Made by a program: the position numbers and the translations under genes. This document shows, one piece after another, positions 26,489-36,097 of a stretch of DNA of 64,000 nt (position 1 is its first letter; each line of letters starts with the position of its first letter). Source of the DNA: CAILZL01 sp050181835 (GTDB taxonomy: Bacteria; Pseudomonadota; Gammaproteobacteria; Steroidobacterales; Steroidobacteraceae); contig JBFXCU010000013.1 of assembly GCA_050181835.1 (NCBI GenBank), positions 15,903 to 79,902 on the forward strand. The letters are read 5' to 3'. The notes under the pieces were generated by a model that saw only the letters and a program-made list of their open reading frames with translations, made no database searches and was not told the DNA's origin.

Positions 26489-27646
26489 TTAGTTTTGTTC
26501 TTTCACTGTTTCAAAACGGGATTTGTTGATGGCTTTAAGGTAAGCGTGTTTGCCGCTGATAAAAGCTTTGTCTAGCAGTTCTTGGATAGCACTGTCCATA
26601 GTGCGCATGCCTATCGCCGCACCACTCTGAATGGTGTTTTCTAATTGATCCAATTTTCCTTGGCGAATGAGATTGGCGACAGCTGGAGTGTTCACCATGA
26701 TTTCCATGGCAGCGACTCGCCCGGCCTTGCCCTTGGTGGGAATCAGCTGTTGCGAGATGACACCGCGCAGTGAGGTGGATAACATTGAACGCACTTGTGG
26801 CTGTTTGTCTGCAGGGAAGGAGTTGACGATACGATCAACGGTCGGTGCCGCACCATTGGTATGCAGGGTACCCATGACGAGAATACCCATTTCAGCAGCG
26901 GTTACAGCAATGCTGATGGTTTCGTAATCGCGCATTTCACCAACCAGCACCACATCTGGATCTTCACGCAAGGCTGAATGCAATGCATCTGCGAATGACT
27001 GTGTGTGTAGACCGACTTCACGCTGACTGATCAAGCTGTTCTTACGCGTGTGGACGAATTCAATCGGGTCCTCAATGGTGACGATATGCCCTTTCATGCG
27101 TGTGTTGATGTCATCAATCATCGCCGCCAGGGTGGTGGATTTGCCGGAGCCGGTTTTGCCGGTGACCAGAATCAAGCCTGAGTTGAGCTTGCACAGATTG
27201 CGTACTGCATCCGGTAATTTAAGCTCATCCATACTCTTGGCCTTGGATGGAATGGCACGAAATACCGCCCCCAGTCCATTCAGGTGCCGCATGATGTTGA
27301 CACGAAATCGTGAAATCTCGGGAATGATATGTGCGAAATCCGCGCCGTTTTTTTCTTCCAGACGGGTGACGGCTGTGCGCGGCATGATTTCATGTAACAG
27401 TTCTTCGACAAAGCGGGGGGCCAGTGTTTCATTACGCAGAGTTTGCAAGTCACCGTGTAGGCGAATACGCGGTGGGTCGCCAGCGATGAAGTGCAAATCC
27501 GAGCCACCCTTGCTCAGCACTTCTTTCAGGTACTCATCGATGCGTTTGATGGCCGCTGCACCTGCTGTCTGACGCGTGCCGGAGAGCGAACGATGCGTCG
27601 CGGAGTTGCTGGTAGAAAGGTTTTCGTCAGTCATAGCGCGGTTCAA
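26489..27646 (-). CDS. PilT-family type IV pilus ATPase, second paralogue
   Basis: This is a hexameric secretion-type ATPase (385 aa) that depolymerises or modulates type IV pili. An N-terminal PAS-like domain (SDLHFIAGDPPRIRLHGDL) precedes the core with Walker A GKTGSGKSTT, the Asp box (VTIEDPIEF), Walker B (LREDPDVVLVGEMRD) and the His box (GTLHTNGAAPTVDR). The first ATG overlaps the stop of the upstream paralogue; ATG 27634 (MTDENL) is an alternative. It could be the PilU equivalent. Confidence 0.9.
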   Translation of the reverse strand: MNRAMTDENLSTSNSATHRSLSGTRQTAGAAAIKRIDEYLKEVLSKGGSDLHFIAGDPPRIRLHGDLQTLRNETLAPRFVEELLHEIMPRTAVTRLEEKNGADFAHIIPEISRFRVNIMRHLNGLGAVFRAIPSKAKSMDELKLPDAVRNLCKLNSGLILVTGKTGSGKSTTLAAMIDDINTRMKGHIVTIEDPIEFVHTRKNSLISQREVGLHTQSFADALHSALREDPDVVLVGEMRDYETISIAVTAAEMGILVMGTLHTNGAAPTVDRIVNSFPADKQPQVRSMLSTSLRGVISQQLIPTKGKAGRVAAMEIMVNTPAVANLIRQGKLDQLENTIQSGAAIGMRTMDSAIQELLDKAFISGKHAYLKAINKSRFETVKEQN

Positions 27647-28737
27647 ACTGAAGCCAAATCCAATTTAGGCAGGATGCCAGTATCGGTGACAAAGCGTGAG
27701 AACGCGCGTTTATCGTTGGCATACACGTAGGCATCATCGGCATCAATCTGTTTACTATTGATGGCGTCAAGCAATGCCTGATCCATGCTTTGCATGCCCA
27801 GCTCTTTGCCGGTCAGTAATTGTGATGGAATCTGGTGTGACTGGTCGGTCATGATGAGTTTGCCAATAGCGCGGGTGATCAGCATGATTTCACACATGGC
27901 GCGACGACTGCGTAGGTCCGCGCTTTTTACCAGCACCTGCGTAATCACAGCGAGCAGGCTTTGTGCCAGGAAGCTCTTAGTTTGTTCGCGTTCATCGGCA
28001 GGCAGTGCGTCTACTACGCGGTCGATGGTTTTAACTGCACCGGTTGTATGCAGTGTACCCAGCACCAAGTGACCAGTTTCAGCAGCGGTCATTGCCCAAC
28101 GGATGGTTTCGGCGTCACGCAATTCACCGACCAATATGACGTCTGGATCTTCACGCAGCGCGGCACGTACGCCTTCTGCAAAGCTGGGAAGATGTGTGTG
28201 TAACTCACGTTGGATAACCTGACTTTGCTTGCTGCGATGAACGAATTCAATCGGGTCTTCCAGACTGATGATGTTGAGTTTTCGCGTGGCATTCAGATAG
28301 TCGATCATAGCTGCAAGGGTGGTTGACTTGCCGGTGCCAGTGGAGCCTGTCACCAGGATCATGCCCTGATGGTTATCGCATAGTTTCTGAATGATCGGTG
28401 GTAACTGCAACGACTCCAGCGTTGGTACGGTGGTAGGGATGGCACGGAAGGTGGCACCTACCCCGGTATCTTTACGAAAAATATTGGCGCGGAAACGACT
28501 GCCGGTGGCGGATACATATGAAAAATCCAGATCCTCGCCGCGGCGTAGTTGGTTCTGTTGTGCCTTGGTTGTGATTTCGGCGATATAACCATCCAGTTCA
28601 GCATGCGACAGTTCGCGAAACTTCACTGGCATTAAATCACCATGCATACGCAGCATGGGCGGGACGTTCACTGCGAAGTGAATGTCGGAACAGCCTTGGT
28701 CGGTACCCAGTTTCAAGAATGCGTCGATGCGTGCCAT
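27643..28737 (-). CDS. PilT-family type IV pilus ATPase, first paralogue
   Basis: This 364-residue ATPase is related to the retraction motor PilT. SDIHFAVNVPPMLRMHGDL lies in the N-terminal domain. Walker A GSTGTGKSTT, ISLEDPIEF, LREDPDVILVGELRD and GTLHTTGAVKTIDR follow. Unlike canonical pilT it follows a HEAT-repeat kinase rather than the proC/yggS genes, so it may be an additional, dedicated copy. The next paralogue overlaps its stop. Confidence 0.9.
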   Translation of the reverse strand: MARIDAFLKLGTDQGCSDIHFAVNVPPMLRMHGDLMPVKFRELSHAELDGYIAEITTKAQQNQLRRGEDLDFSYVSATGSRFRANIFRKDTGVGATFRAIPTTVPTLESLQLPPIIQKLCDNHQGMILVTGSTGTGKSTTLAAMIDYLNATRKLNIISLEDPIEFVHRSKQSQVIQRELHTHLPSFAEGVRAALREDPDVILVGELRDAETIRWAMTAAETGHLVLGTLHTTGAVKTIDRVVDALPADEREQTKSFLAQSLLAVITQVLVKSADLRSRRAMCEIMLITRAIGKLIMTDQSHQIPSQLLTGKELGMQSMDQALLDAINSKQIDADDAYVYANDKRAFSRFVTDTGILPKLDLASV

Positions 28738-28839
28738 AGGCCGGATTATGTCCGTTTGTTACAGCGTGGTGGTTGGCATTTGCAAAAATGTATGCATTGA
28801 TTGTGAGATGTCTCACAGGCACAGCGGCATGGCAATGGC

Positions 28840-31236
28840 TTACAAGAAGGCTTCAAGTGCCAAACGCAGCTCATCCATGGATTGATGGCGTTTTGTCTTA
28901 TCGACCAACATAGCCTTTGCCACCAAGTCTGATAGCCCCTTGGGTAGCGTCGGATTGACATCAATGGGAGCCTTGGTCTTGCCTTGCACATGCTGGTACA
29001 TCACCGCCATGTGGTCGCCGCGCGAGTAGGGTGGCATGCCGGTGAGCATTTCATAAAGAATCACGCCCAAGCTGTAAATATCGGCTCGTTCATCGACTTT
29101 CTTGCCGAGTATTTGTTCCGGAGCCATGTACTTGGGGCTGCCAATCACAAAGCCGGTTTTGGTCAATTGTGTGTCGCCTTCCTTGTGTGCTGCGGCTACG
29201 CCGAAATCTACGATCTTCAGGAATTTTTCGCTATTGACCAGAATATTGGCCGGTTTAAGGTCGCGATGCACGATGCCGGCCAGATGCGCCACGGCCATGC
29301 CGGTAGCGATGTCACAGCCGTACTTTACAGCCTGCTTGGTATCCATCGGTTGGTCGGCTTTGACTTCGGCACCCAACGGATGCGATGGAAAGTACTCCAT
29401 CGAAATGGCATACAAACCGCGCATGTACACGAAGTCATAGATGCGGATGACGTTTTTGTGGGTGATCTTGCGTGAGTAGCGCAGCTCATGCACAAACCGC
29501 TTCATCATTTCTTCGTCCTGCGCCACGTTGGCGTTCAAGAACTTCAGGATCAGGCGTTCTTCCACCACCGAGTCTTCAACCAGGAGCACGGTACCAAAAG
29601 CACCTTTACCGATTTTCTCGATGAACTTGTAGCGGCCTTCAATAACGTCACCCGGCTTGAGGGTATTGATATCGAGTTTTTGTATCTCGGCCACGCTTTC
29701 GGCCGCCTGCACAATGCCACGTAGATCCGCTTTTTCCATTAATAGCGTTTTGGCCGGCTCAGCAAACTTTTCGGCTTTTTCTTGTGCGGCACGCGCGCCA
29801 CTGGAGTAGCGACTGTCTATTTCATCCAGTGCGTGTTCGGCCGCGTGCAACAAGGTCTCGTCACTCGAGTTTTGCAAGGAAGCTTGAATGTGGGCACGGA
29901 TGCTATCAGCACGCCGCTCATCTGCCATGTGTCCCAGTGCGGTTATCGCTTCGATTTTTGCGGCTCGGTCGCCCTGATTGAGCAATTGGGTCAGTACGTC
30001 CAAACCGCGCGGATCACCGAGTTTGCCCAAGGCGCGGGCAACCGCAGGAAAAGCCTGAGTATTGCTGCCATTGGCCAGCGCGATTAGCGCTGGCACCGCT
30101 TTTTTGCTGCCAATTTCTGCCAGCGCGTCAACTGCGCGTTCGGCTACCCACCAGTCTTTGTCCTGGGTCGCATCAATCAGGAAGTTAACCGCGCGTTCGT
30201 CCTTGGTCTGGTTGAGGATTTCGATAGCTGAGCGACGCACTTCCTCGTCTTCATCACGAATTAGCTCCAGTACGGCATCCACCACTCGCGGACCTCCGAT
30301 CTTACCCAGCGCATCGGCGGCACGACTGCGCACCCACCAATCGTCGTCCTTGATGATCTGTAACAACTGCTTGATATCTTTAGATGTGCCGAGGGCGTTC
30401 AACACTTCTACAGCGGCACGGCGGGCATATTCGTTTTCATCTTTCAGTGGCGCAATCAGAAAGCGCATGGTATTGGGATCGTTGGCACGAATCACCAGTT
30501 CCACTGCCTTGTTTTGCACTTCGATGTCCGGGTCGGACAGTAATTCACATACCGGCTCGATATCTATCGGTGCGTTGATACGCACCAAGCCATTTAACGC
30601 TGACTGACGAATCAGCTTATTCGGATCCTTCAGTAACCTTTGCAGGGCGCGCGCCACATCCGGTCGATTGAATCGCGCCAAGATAGCCACAATGTGGGTG
30701 CGGGCGACCGTGTCCTTGCCTTCGATGCGGCTGATTAATTCGGGAATGCTGTGTTCATCAGCCAATTCAGCAATGATTTTGAACAGTGCGGCCTTGTCGG
30801 CAGCTTCCTGGTTGTAAGCCTGAGTCAGCAAGTCGCGTAGGCCGAAGCGATCTTTATGTGCCTTGATGACCTCCAAGATGATCGGTTTGGGCATGCCGGG
30901 TTGGTTCAGTTGCTCCAATAGCAGCTGCGGCGGATAATTACGGCTGCTGGACAGTGCCCACGAAATAGCCGCATTGGTGCGTGCGTCGCCATTGATCAAT
31001 GCTTTGGCCAAGATTGGAAATGTCTTGGCATTCAGTGCCTGGGTCAGGATTTCAACAAAAGCCAAAGTTTCCTGTTTGGTAGCGGCGGGAAGGGTTTCCA
31101 GTATCTTGTTAATGCTACCCGCACCCATACGGGCCAGCTTGCCCAATGTCTTCTGGACATCAGGGTGCTGTACGTCACCTTTGCTGCGGATCTCCTCGAT
31201 CAGCCGATCAGCTTTTAGATCGTCAAAAAACTTCAT
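28840..31236 (-). CDS. HEAT-repeat protein with C-terminal Hanks-type Ser/Thr kinase
   Basis: The product is 798 residues. Residues about 10-480 are tandem HEAT/PBS repeats (several WWVRSRAADALGKIGG-like units), a protein-binding superhelix. The kinase domain covers about 534-798: Gly loop GKGAFGTV, Lys in LILKFL, HRDLKPANILV, DFG (IVDFGVAA) and MAPEQ. No transmembrane helix is visible, so it is cytosolic. It lies 102 bp upstream of two PilT-family ATPases on the same strand, suggesting it scaffolds and phosphorylates a pilus or motility component. Confidence 0.9.
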   Translation of the reverse strand: MKFFDDLKADRLIEEIRSKGDVQHPDVQKTLGKLARMGAGSINKILETLPAATKQETLAFVEILTQALNAKTFPILAKALINGDARTNAAISWALSSSRNYPPQLLLEQLNQPGMPKPIILEVIKAHKDRFGLRDLLTQAYNQEAADKAALFKIIAELADEHSIPELISRIEGKDTVARTHIVAILARFNRPDVARALQRLLKDPNKLIRQSALNGLVRINAPIDIEPVCELLSDPDIEVQNKAVELVIRANDPNTMRFLIAPLKDENEYARRAAVEVLNALGTSKDIKQLLQIIKDDDWWVRSRAADALGKIGGPRVVDAVLELIRDEDEEVRRSAIEILNQTKDERAVNFLIDATQDKDWWVAERAVDALAEIGSKKAVPALIALANGSNTQAFPAVARALGKLGDPRGLDVLTQLLNQGDRAAKIEAITALGHMADERRADSIRAHIQASLQNSSDETLLHAAEHALDEIDSRYSSGARAAQEKAEKFAEPAKTLLMEKADLRGIVQAAESVAEIQKLDINTLKPGDVIEGRYKFIEKIGKGAFGTVLLVEDSVVEERLILKFLNANVAQDEEMMKRFVHELRYSRKITHKNVIRIYDFVYMRGLYAISMEYFPSHPLGAEVKADQPMDTKQAVKYGCDIATGMAVAHLAGIVHRDLKPANILVNSEKFLKIVDFGVAAAHKEGDTQLTKTGFVIGSPKYMAPEQILGKKVDERADIYSLGVILYEMLTGMPPYSRGDHMAVMYQHVQGKTKAPIDVNPTLPKGLSDLVAKAMLVDKTKRHQSMDELRLALEAFL

Positions 31237-31471
31237 CGACCCGTCTCGGTATCCGTTTGATCTTTGTTAGTGAAGTTGTATGCCAAAACCAAATATTCCA
31301 TGGGGTGGTCAGACCGGCGGCAGCGTGTGCCACTACTATGATGTTATTCCACCGACTTAGCCAAGTACCCTACTAGCGGTGAGGTGATTATGCCATGTTG
31401 GATGCTGTGTTCTGTGAAGAATACAAGGCTGTATCCGTTACAATCGTCGGTTCCAATCACAGCTGAGCCAG

Positions 31472-32575
31472 ATGTTCATGGGTGTAGCCGAGAAAATTGT
31501 CGATCAACAAGCGGTTCTGCTGGCAGCGGGCGAGTTTGTCGAGCCCCATTCTGGCTTGGCGTTGTCTGATACGGCTGCGCGTATACAGTGGTTGGCAACT
31601 GATCAATCGCTGACCTTGGAGGTGCAGCTGGCGTATCCGTTAGGCGCGGCGTCCAAGACCGTGGCGGCACAGTTAAGCGAGTCACTGGCCCGTTTCGGCA
31701 GTATCAGCGTGCGCGTGCGCAGTGAGATTCCATCCAGTGCCGTACGGCAGAACCTCAAGCCGGTTCAAGGTATCGGTAATATTTTGGTGGTGGCTTCTGG
31801 TAAAGGTGGCGTCGGCAAGTCCACAACTGCCGCCAATCTGGCGCTAGCGCTGGCCCGTGATGGTGCGCGGGTAGGTCTGCTGGATGCGGATATTTATGGC
31901 CCCAGCCAGGCACGCATGATGGGTCTGGTCGGGCAACGGCCCAGCAGTCGCGACGGCAAGACCTTTGATCCGCTTACGGCCTATGGCATCAAGGTGATGT
32001 CGATTGGGTTGCTGGTGGATGATGAGCAGCCAATGGTGTGGCGTGGGCCGATGGTGACGCAGGCACTGACGCAACTGTTAAATGACTGTCATTGGGGCGA
32101 CCTGGATTACCTCGTCGTTGATATGCCGCCCGGTACCGGTGACATCCAGCTGACACTGTCACAGCGAGTGCCAATCAGTGGTGCGGTGATTGTTACCACG
32201 CCACAGGATATTGCCTTGCTGGATGCGCGCAAGGGACTAAAAATGTTCGAGAAGGTAGGTGTGCCGGTGCTGGGAATTGTCGAGAATATGAGTACTCATG
32301 TGTGTTCAAGCTGTGGTCATGAGGAACACGTATTTGGCGCGGGTGGTGGCGCACGCATGGCAGAGCAATACGCAGTGGATTTATTGGCCGAACTACCGTT
32401 GGACATTCGTATTCGCGAACAGGCTGACGCCGGTGAACCGACCGTGATAGCGGATCCAGATGGCGCGCTGACGGCGGCTTATTTGAGCTTGGCGCGACGT
32501 ACCAGTGCGCGGTTGGCGCGGCATGCAGCGCAAGTAGCCAAGCCAATGCCCAGCATCACGGTTGAAGCGACCTGA
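31472..32575 (+). CDS. apbC: Iron-sulfur cluster carrier protein ApbC/Mrp
   Basis: This P-loop ATPase of the Mrp/NBP35 family (367 aa) transfers Fe-S clusters to apoproteins. It has an N-terminal MIP18-like domain (about 1-85), then the deviant Walker A GKGGVGKSTT near residue 111, LLDADIYGPSQ, VVDMPPGTGD and the cluster-binding CSSCGH (CxxC). A TTACAAT -10-like element lies upstream near 31437. dcd follows, as in many proteobacteria. Confidence 0.94.
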   Translation: MFMGVAEKIVDQQAVLLAAGEFVEPHSGLALSDTAARIQWLATDQSLTLEVQLAYPLGAASKTVAAQLSESLARFGSISVRVRSEIPSSAVRQNLKPVQGIGNILVVASGKGGVGKSTTAANLALALARDGARVGLLDADIYGPSQARMMGLVGQRPSSRDGKTFDPLTAYGIKVMSIGLLVDDEQPMVWRGPMVTQALTQLLNDCHWGDLDYLVVDMPPGTGDIQLTLSQRVPISGAVIVTTPQDIALLDARKGLKMFEKVGVPVLGIVENMSTHVCSSCGHEEHVFGAGGGARMAEQYAVDLLAELPLDIRIREQADAGEPTVIADPDGALTAAYLSLARRTSARLARHAAQVAKPMPSITVEAT

Positions 32576-32636
32576 GCGTTGCTGGCGGCAAACTGGATTT
32601 TTTAGAAAACCTACAGAGATAGCGAGAGACTTTGTA

Positions 32637-33203
32637 ATGAGCATCAAGTCAGATCATTGGATTCGTCGTATGGCCGCCAGTCACGGCATGATCGAGCCGT
32701 TTGCATCGCAACAGGTGCGGGTGGCCAACGAGCAGAAAATCATCTCCTACGGCACATCAAGCTATGGCTATGATGTGCGCTGCGCCAACGAATTCAAGAT
32801 CTTTACCAACATCAATTCGACGATTGTCGATCCCAAGAATTTTGATCCCGCCAGTTTTGTGGATGTGAAAGCTGAGGTGTGCATCATTCCGCCTAATTCA
32901 TTTGCGCTGGCACGCACGGTGGAATTTTTCCGGATCCCACGTAGCGTCTTGACGATATGCTTAGGTAAGTCCACCTATGCGCGCTGCGGCATCATTGTCA
33001 ATGTCACACCACTGGAGCCGGAATGGGAAGGGCATGTGACGCTGGAGTTTTCCAACACCACGACGCTACCTGCTAAAATTTACGCCAACGAAGGTGTGGC
33101 GCAGATGCTGTTCTTTGAATCCGATGAAGTGTGCGATACCTCGTACAAAGATCGCGGTGGCAAGTATCAAGGCCAGACTGGCGTCACTCTACCTAAAGCC
33201 TAA
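32637..33203 (+). CDS. dcd: dCTP deaminase
   Basis: Dcd deaminates dCTP to dUTP for dTMP synthesis. The ATG at 32637 gives 188 residues and the canonical N-terminus MSIKSDHWIRRMA. The trimeric dUTPase-like fold shows YGTSSYGYDVRC, ARTVEFFRIPR and the active-site LGKSTYARCGIIVNVTPLEPEWEG with the catalytic Glu. It follows apbC on the same strand. Confidence 0.96.
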   Translation: MSIKSDHWIRRMAASHGMIEPFASQQVRVANEQKIISYGTSSYGYDVRCANEFKIFTNINSTIVDPKNFDPASFVDVKAEVCIIPPNSFALARTVEFFRIPRSVLTICLGKSTYARCGIIVNVTPLEPEWEGHVTLEFSNTTTLPAKIYANEGVAQMLFFESDEVCDTSYKDRGGKYQGQTGVTLPKA

Positions 33204-33222
33204 TGACCGAGGAACTAACGCT

Positions 33223-34128
33223 ATGCGTTTGGTAACGTTTGTCAGCTCCGCTCAGCAACAGACTGGTTTATTGCTGGGCGATCTAGTGCTGCCACTGGTG
33301 AGTGCAGTGCAGGCAGCCAAGATGGCGCTGGATGTCTCTAGTGTGCTGAGCATTGTGCGTGGCGGTACAAGCAGTTGGCAGGCATTGGCCGAACTGGCTG
33401 CGCGTGCGAATGAGTTCCGGTCTATGTGTATTGCGGTGAGTTCAGTGCAACTATTGGCGCCGATACCGCAACCGTTACGTAATGTGTTCTGCGTGGGCCG
33501 CAACTATGTGGATCACGTCAAAGAGGGCATGTTGGGCAAGGCAGGAGAAGTGCCTCTGCCGCGGGCACCACAGTTTTTTACCAAGGCCACGCATACCGTT
33601 AACGCGCCGCAAGGCGATATTCGACTGGATACCCGCATTACCAGACGTCTGGATTATGAGGTGGAGCTGGCAGTGGTAATCGGCAAGGGTGGTCGTGATA
33701 TTGCGCCGGAGCAGGCGTTTGAACATGTGTTCGGTTACTGCATCGCCAACGACATCACTGCCCGGGATTTGCAATTGCGTCACGATCAATGGTTCAAGGG
33801 TAAATCACTTGATACCAGTTTACCGCTGGGGCCATCGCTGGTGACTCGCGACGAGGTACCGAATGTCCGCGAGTTACAACTGAGCTTGCAAGTGAATGGC
33901 GAGTTGCGACAGCAGGCGACGGTAGCGCAGATGATTTTTGATATCCCTGCAGTTATTGCCTCGCTGTCGGCTGGTCTGACCCTGGAATCCGGCGACATAA
34001 TTGCCACTGGCACGCCTTCGGGAGTGGGCTATGCCATGACGCCACCACGTTACCTGCAGCATGATGATGTAGTGGTGGCGAGCATCGCTGGGCTGGGTGA
34101 GTTGCGCAACCAAGTTGTAGCGGTGTGA
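33223..34128 (+). CDS. Fumarylacetoacetate hydrolase (FAH) family protein
   Basis: This is a metal-dependent C-C hydrolase or isomerase of the FAH fold, 301 aa from the ATG at 33223 (GAGGAAC upstream). The core motifs are VGRNYVDHVKE, the metal-binding RLDYEVELAVVIG, YCIANDITARDLQ, QWFKGKSLDTSLPLGP and IATGTPSGVGY. The substrate cannot be told from sequence. It starts 19 bp after dcd. Confidence 0.88.
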   Translation: MRLVTFVSSAQQQTGLLLGDLVLPLVSAVQAAKMALDVSSVLSIVRGGTSSWQALAELAARANEFRSMCIAVSSVQLLAPIPQPLRNVFCVGRNYVDHVKEGMLGKAGEVPLPRAPQFFTKATHTVNAPQGDIRLDTRITRRLDYEVELAVVIGKGGRDIAPEQAFEHVFGYCIANDITARDLQLRHDQWFKGKSLDTSLPLGPSLVTRDEVPNVRELQLSLQVNGELRQQATVAQMIFDIPAVIASLSAGLTLESGDIIATGTPSGVGYAMTPPRYLQHDDVVVASIAGLGELRNQVVAV

Positions 34129-34249
34129 TTGCAGCTCGCTGGTAGCTAGCCGCCACCAAGTGAATAGAAGTAAACATTCAGGCAGAGGCGCACCGGCCTT
34201 CCTGTAGAATATCGGCCAATTTTTCGCGTAATTTTTCTTTGGAGGCCGC

Positions 34250-35503
34250 ATGTTCCCAACCGGACTGAAGATCGCTGATTTTGACCCGCAATTACAGGCG
34301 GCACTGGACGCTGAAGTGCTTCGCCAAGAGCAGCATATTGAGCTGATCGCCTCGGAGAATTACACCAGCCCGCGCGTTATGCAGGCGCAAGGTACGGTGT
34401 TGACCAACAAATACGCAGAAGGCTACCCCGGCAAACGTTATTACGGTGGTTGCGAGCATGTGGATGTGGTTGAGCAGTTGGCCATTGATCGTGCCAAACA
34501 GTTGTTCGGTGCTGACTATGCCAACGTGCAGCCACATTCCGGGTCGCAGGCCAATGCCGCAACTTATCTGGCGTTAATTAACCCCGGTGACACCATTCTC
34601 GGCATGAGTCTGGATCATGGTGGTCACTTGACCCATGGTGCCAAGATCAACTTTTCTGGACGCATATTCAATGCAGTGCAGTACGGTGTGCTGCCCGACA
34701 GCGGCTTGATTGATTACGATCAAGTGGAGCGTCTGGCGCTGGAACACAAGCCACGCATGATCATTGCTGGTTTTTCGGCGTATTCACGGGTGCTGGATTG
34801 GGCAAAATTCCGCGCCATTGCTGATGCGGTTGGCGCTTATCTGGTGGTGGACATGGCTCATGTCGCCGGGTTGGTGGCAGTGGGGTTGTATCCCAACCCG
34901 GTACCGTTTGCCGATGTGGTCACTACGACTACCCACAAGACACTGCGCGGACCACGTGGCGGCTTGATTCTGGCGCGACACAATGAAGAGATTGCCAAGA
35001 AACTCAATACACTGGTGTTCCCGGGCACGCAGGGTGGGCCGTTGATGCATGTGATCGCCGCTAAAGCAGTGGCTTTCAAAGAAGCACTGGAGCCCAGTTT
35101 TGCCGATTACCAAAAACAAGTGGTGGTCAATGCCCGCGCCATGGCGGCGACCATGGTCAAGCGTGGTTACAAGGTGGTTTCTGGTGGTACCGACAATCAT
35201 CTGTTCCTGCTCGATCTGATCGGTCGTGATTATTCGGGTAAGGATGCTGATGCGGCGCTGGGTAAGGCCAATATCACCGTCAATAAAAATACCGTACCGA
35301 ATGATCCACGCTCGCCATTCGTGACTAGTGGTCTGCGTATTGGTTCGCCAGCTATCACGACGCGTGGCTTCAAGGAAGCGGAAGCAGTGCGTCTGGCAGG
35401 CCTGATTGCCGATGTATTGGACAATATCAATGACGTCGCCACCAGTGAGCGCGTCAAGGCTGAGGTCTTGGCAATCTGTGAGCAGTTTCCGGTGTATGGC
35501 TAA
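34250..35503 (+). CDS. glyA: Serine hydroxymethyltransferase
   Basis: GlyA interconverts serine and glycine with tetrahydrofolate, supplying one-carbon units. The 417-residue PLP enzyme starts MFPTGLKIADFDPQ, with GGAGG 5 nt upstream. It has the HIELIASENYTS motif, the internal Lys in TTTTHKTLRGPRGG (Schiff base) and TSGLRIGSPAITTRGF. A TAGAAT -10-like hexamer is at 34205. nrdR follows. Confidence 0.97.
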   Translation: MFPTGLKIADFDPQLQAALDAEVLRQEQHIELIASENYTSPRVMQAQGTVLTNKYAEGYPGKRYYGGCEHVDVVEQLAIDRAKQLFGADYANVQPHSGSQANAATYLALINPGDTILGMSLDHGGHLTHGAKINFSGRIFNAVQYGVLPDSGLIDYDQVERLALEHKPRMIIAGFSAYSRVLDWAKFRAIADAVGAYLVVDMAHVAGLVAVGLYPNPVPFADVVTTTTHKTLRGPRGGLILARHNEEIAKKLNTLVFPGTQGGPLMHVIAAKAVAFKEALEPSFADYQKQVVVNARAMAATMVKRGYKVVSGGTDNHLFLLDLIGRDYSGKDADAALGKANITVNKNTVPNDPRSPFVTSGLRIGSPAITTRGFKEAEAVRLAGLIADVLDNINDVATSERVKAEVLAICEQFPVYG

Positions 35504-35561
35504 GTGATTGTTAGTCGCGTACGGGTGGTTCGTCGCCCTAGTTAGCAAGCATTCATAAATA

Positions 35562-36092
35562 ATGTACTGCCCCTTCTGTACTCACGAAGAAACCAAAGTG
35601 ATTGACTCTCGCCTGGCAGGCGAGGGCCAACAAATTCGTCGTCGGCGTGAATGTCTGCAATGTGGCGAACGGTTCACCACATTTGAAACCGCTGAACTGG
35701 TGATGCCGCGCGTGGTAAAAAGTGATGCGCGGCGTGAGCCATTCGATGAGCAAAAGCTCAGAGGCAGTATGCTCAAAGCATTGGAAAAGCGTCCGGTCGC
35801 TGTTGAGTCCGTGGACGCGGCAGTGCTGCATATCTACAACAAACTGCGTGCGTTAGGTGAGAGGGAAGTTGCCGCCCGTGTAGTGGGTGAACTGGTAATG
35901 GAAGAACTACGACACTTGGATGAAGTGGCGTATGTGCGCTTTGCATCGGTGTATCACAGCTTTCAGGATGTGGATGCATTTCGAGAAGAGATTGATCAAT
36001 TGCGGCGGCAGCAGCGTAAAAGCCAAGTGGAAGAGGCGCAGTTGCCATTATGGGATGGCGTCAGTGCATCTAAACCAAAATCACAGCGCTGA
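35562..36092 (+). CDS. nrdR: Transcriptional repressor NrdR
   Basis: NrdR represses ribonucleotide reductase genes in response to ATP/dATP. The 176-residue protein has the N-terminal zinc ribbon (MYCPFC...CLQCGERF) and an ATP-cone domain (about 49-140). It sits between glyA and ribD, a common proteobacterial order. Confidence 0.96.
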   Translation: MYCPFCTHEETKVIDSRLAGEGQQIRRRRECLQCGERFTTFETAELVMPRVVKSDARREPFDEQKLRGSMLKALEKRPVAVESVDAAVLHIYNKLRALGEREVAARVVGELVMEELRHLDEVAYVRFASVYHSFQDVDAFREEIDQLRRQQRKSQVEEAQLPLWDGVSASKPKSQR

Positions 36093-36097
36093 GCCTC

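Noticed and set aside
34784..35548. 254-codon open frame antisense to glyA
   Set aside because: Shadow of the conserved glyA gene; composition not protein-like.
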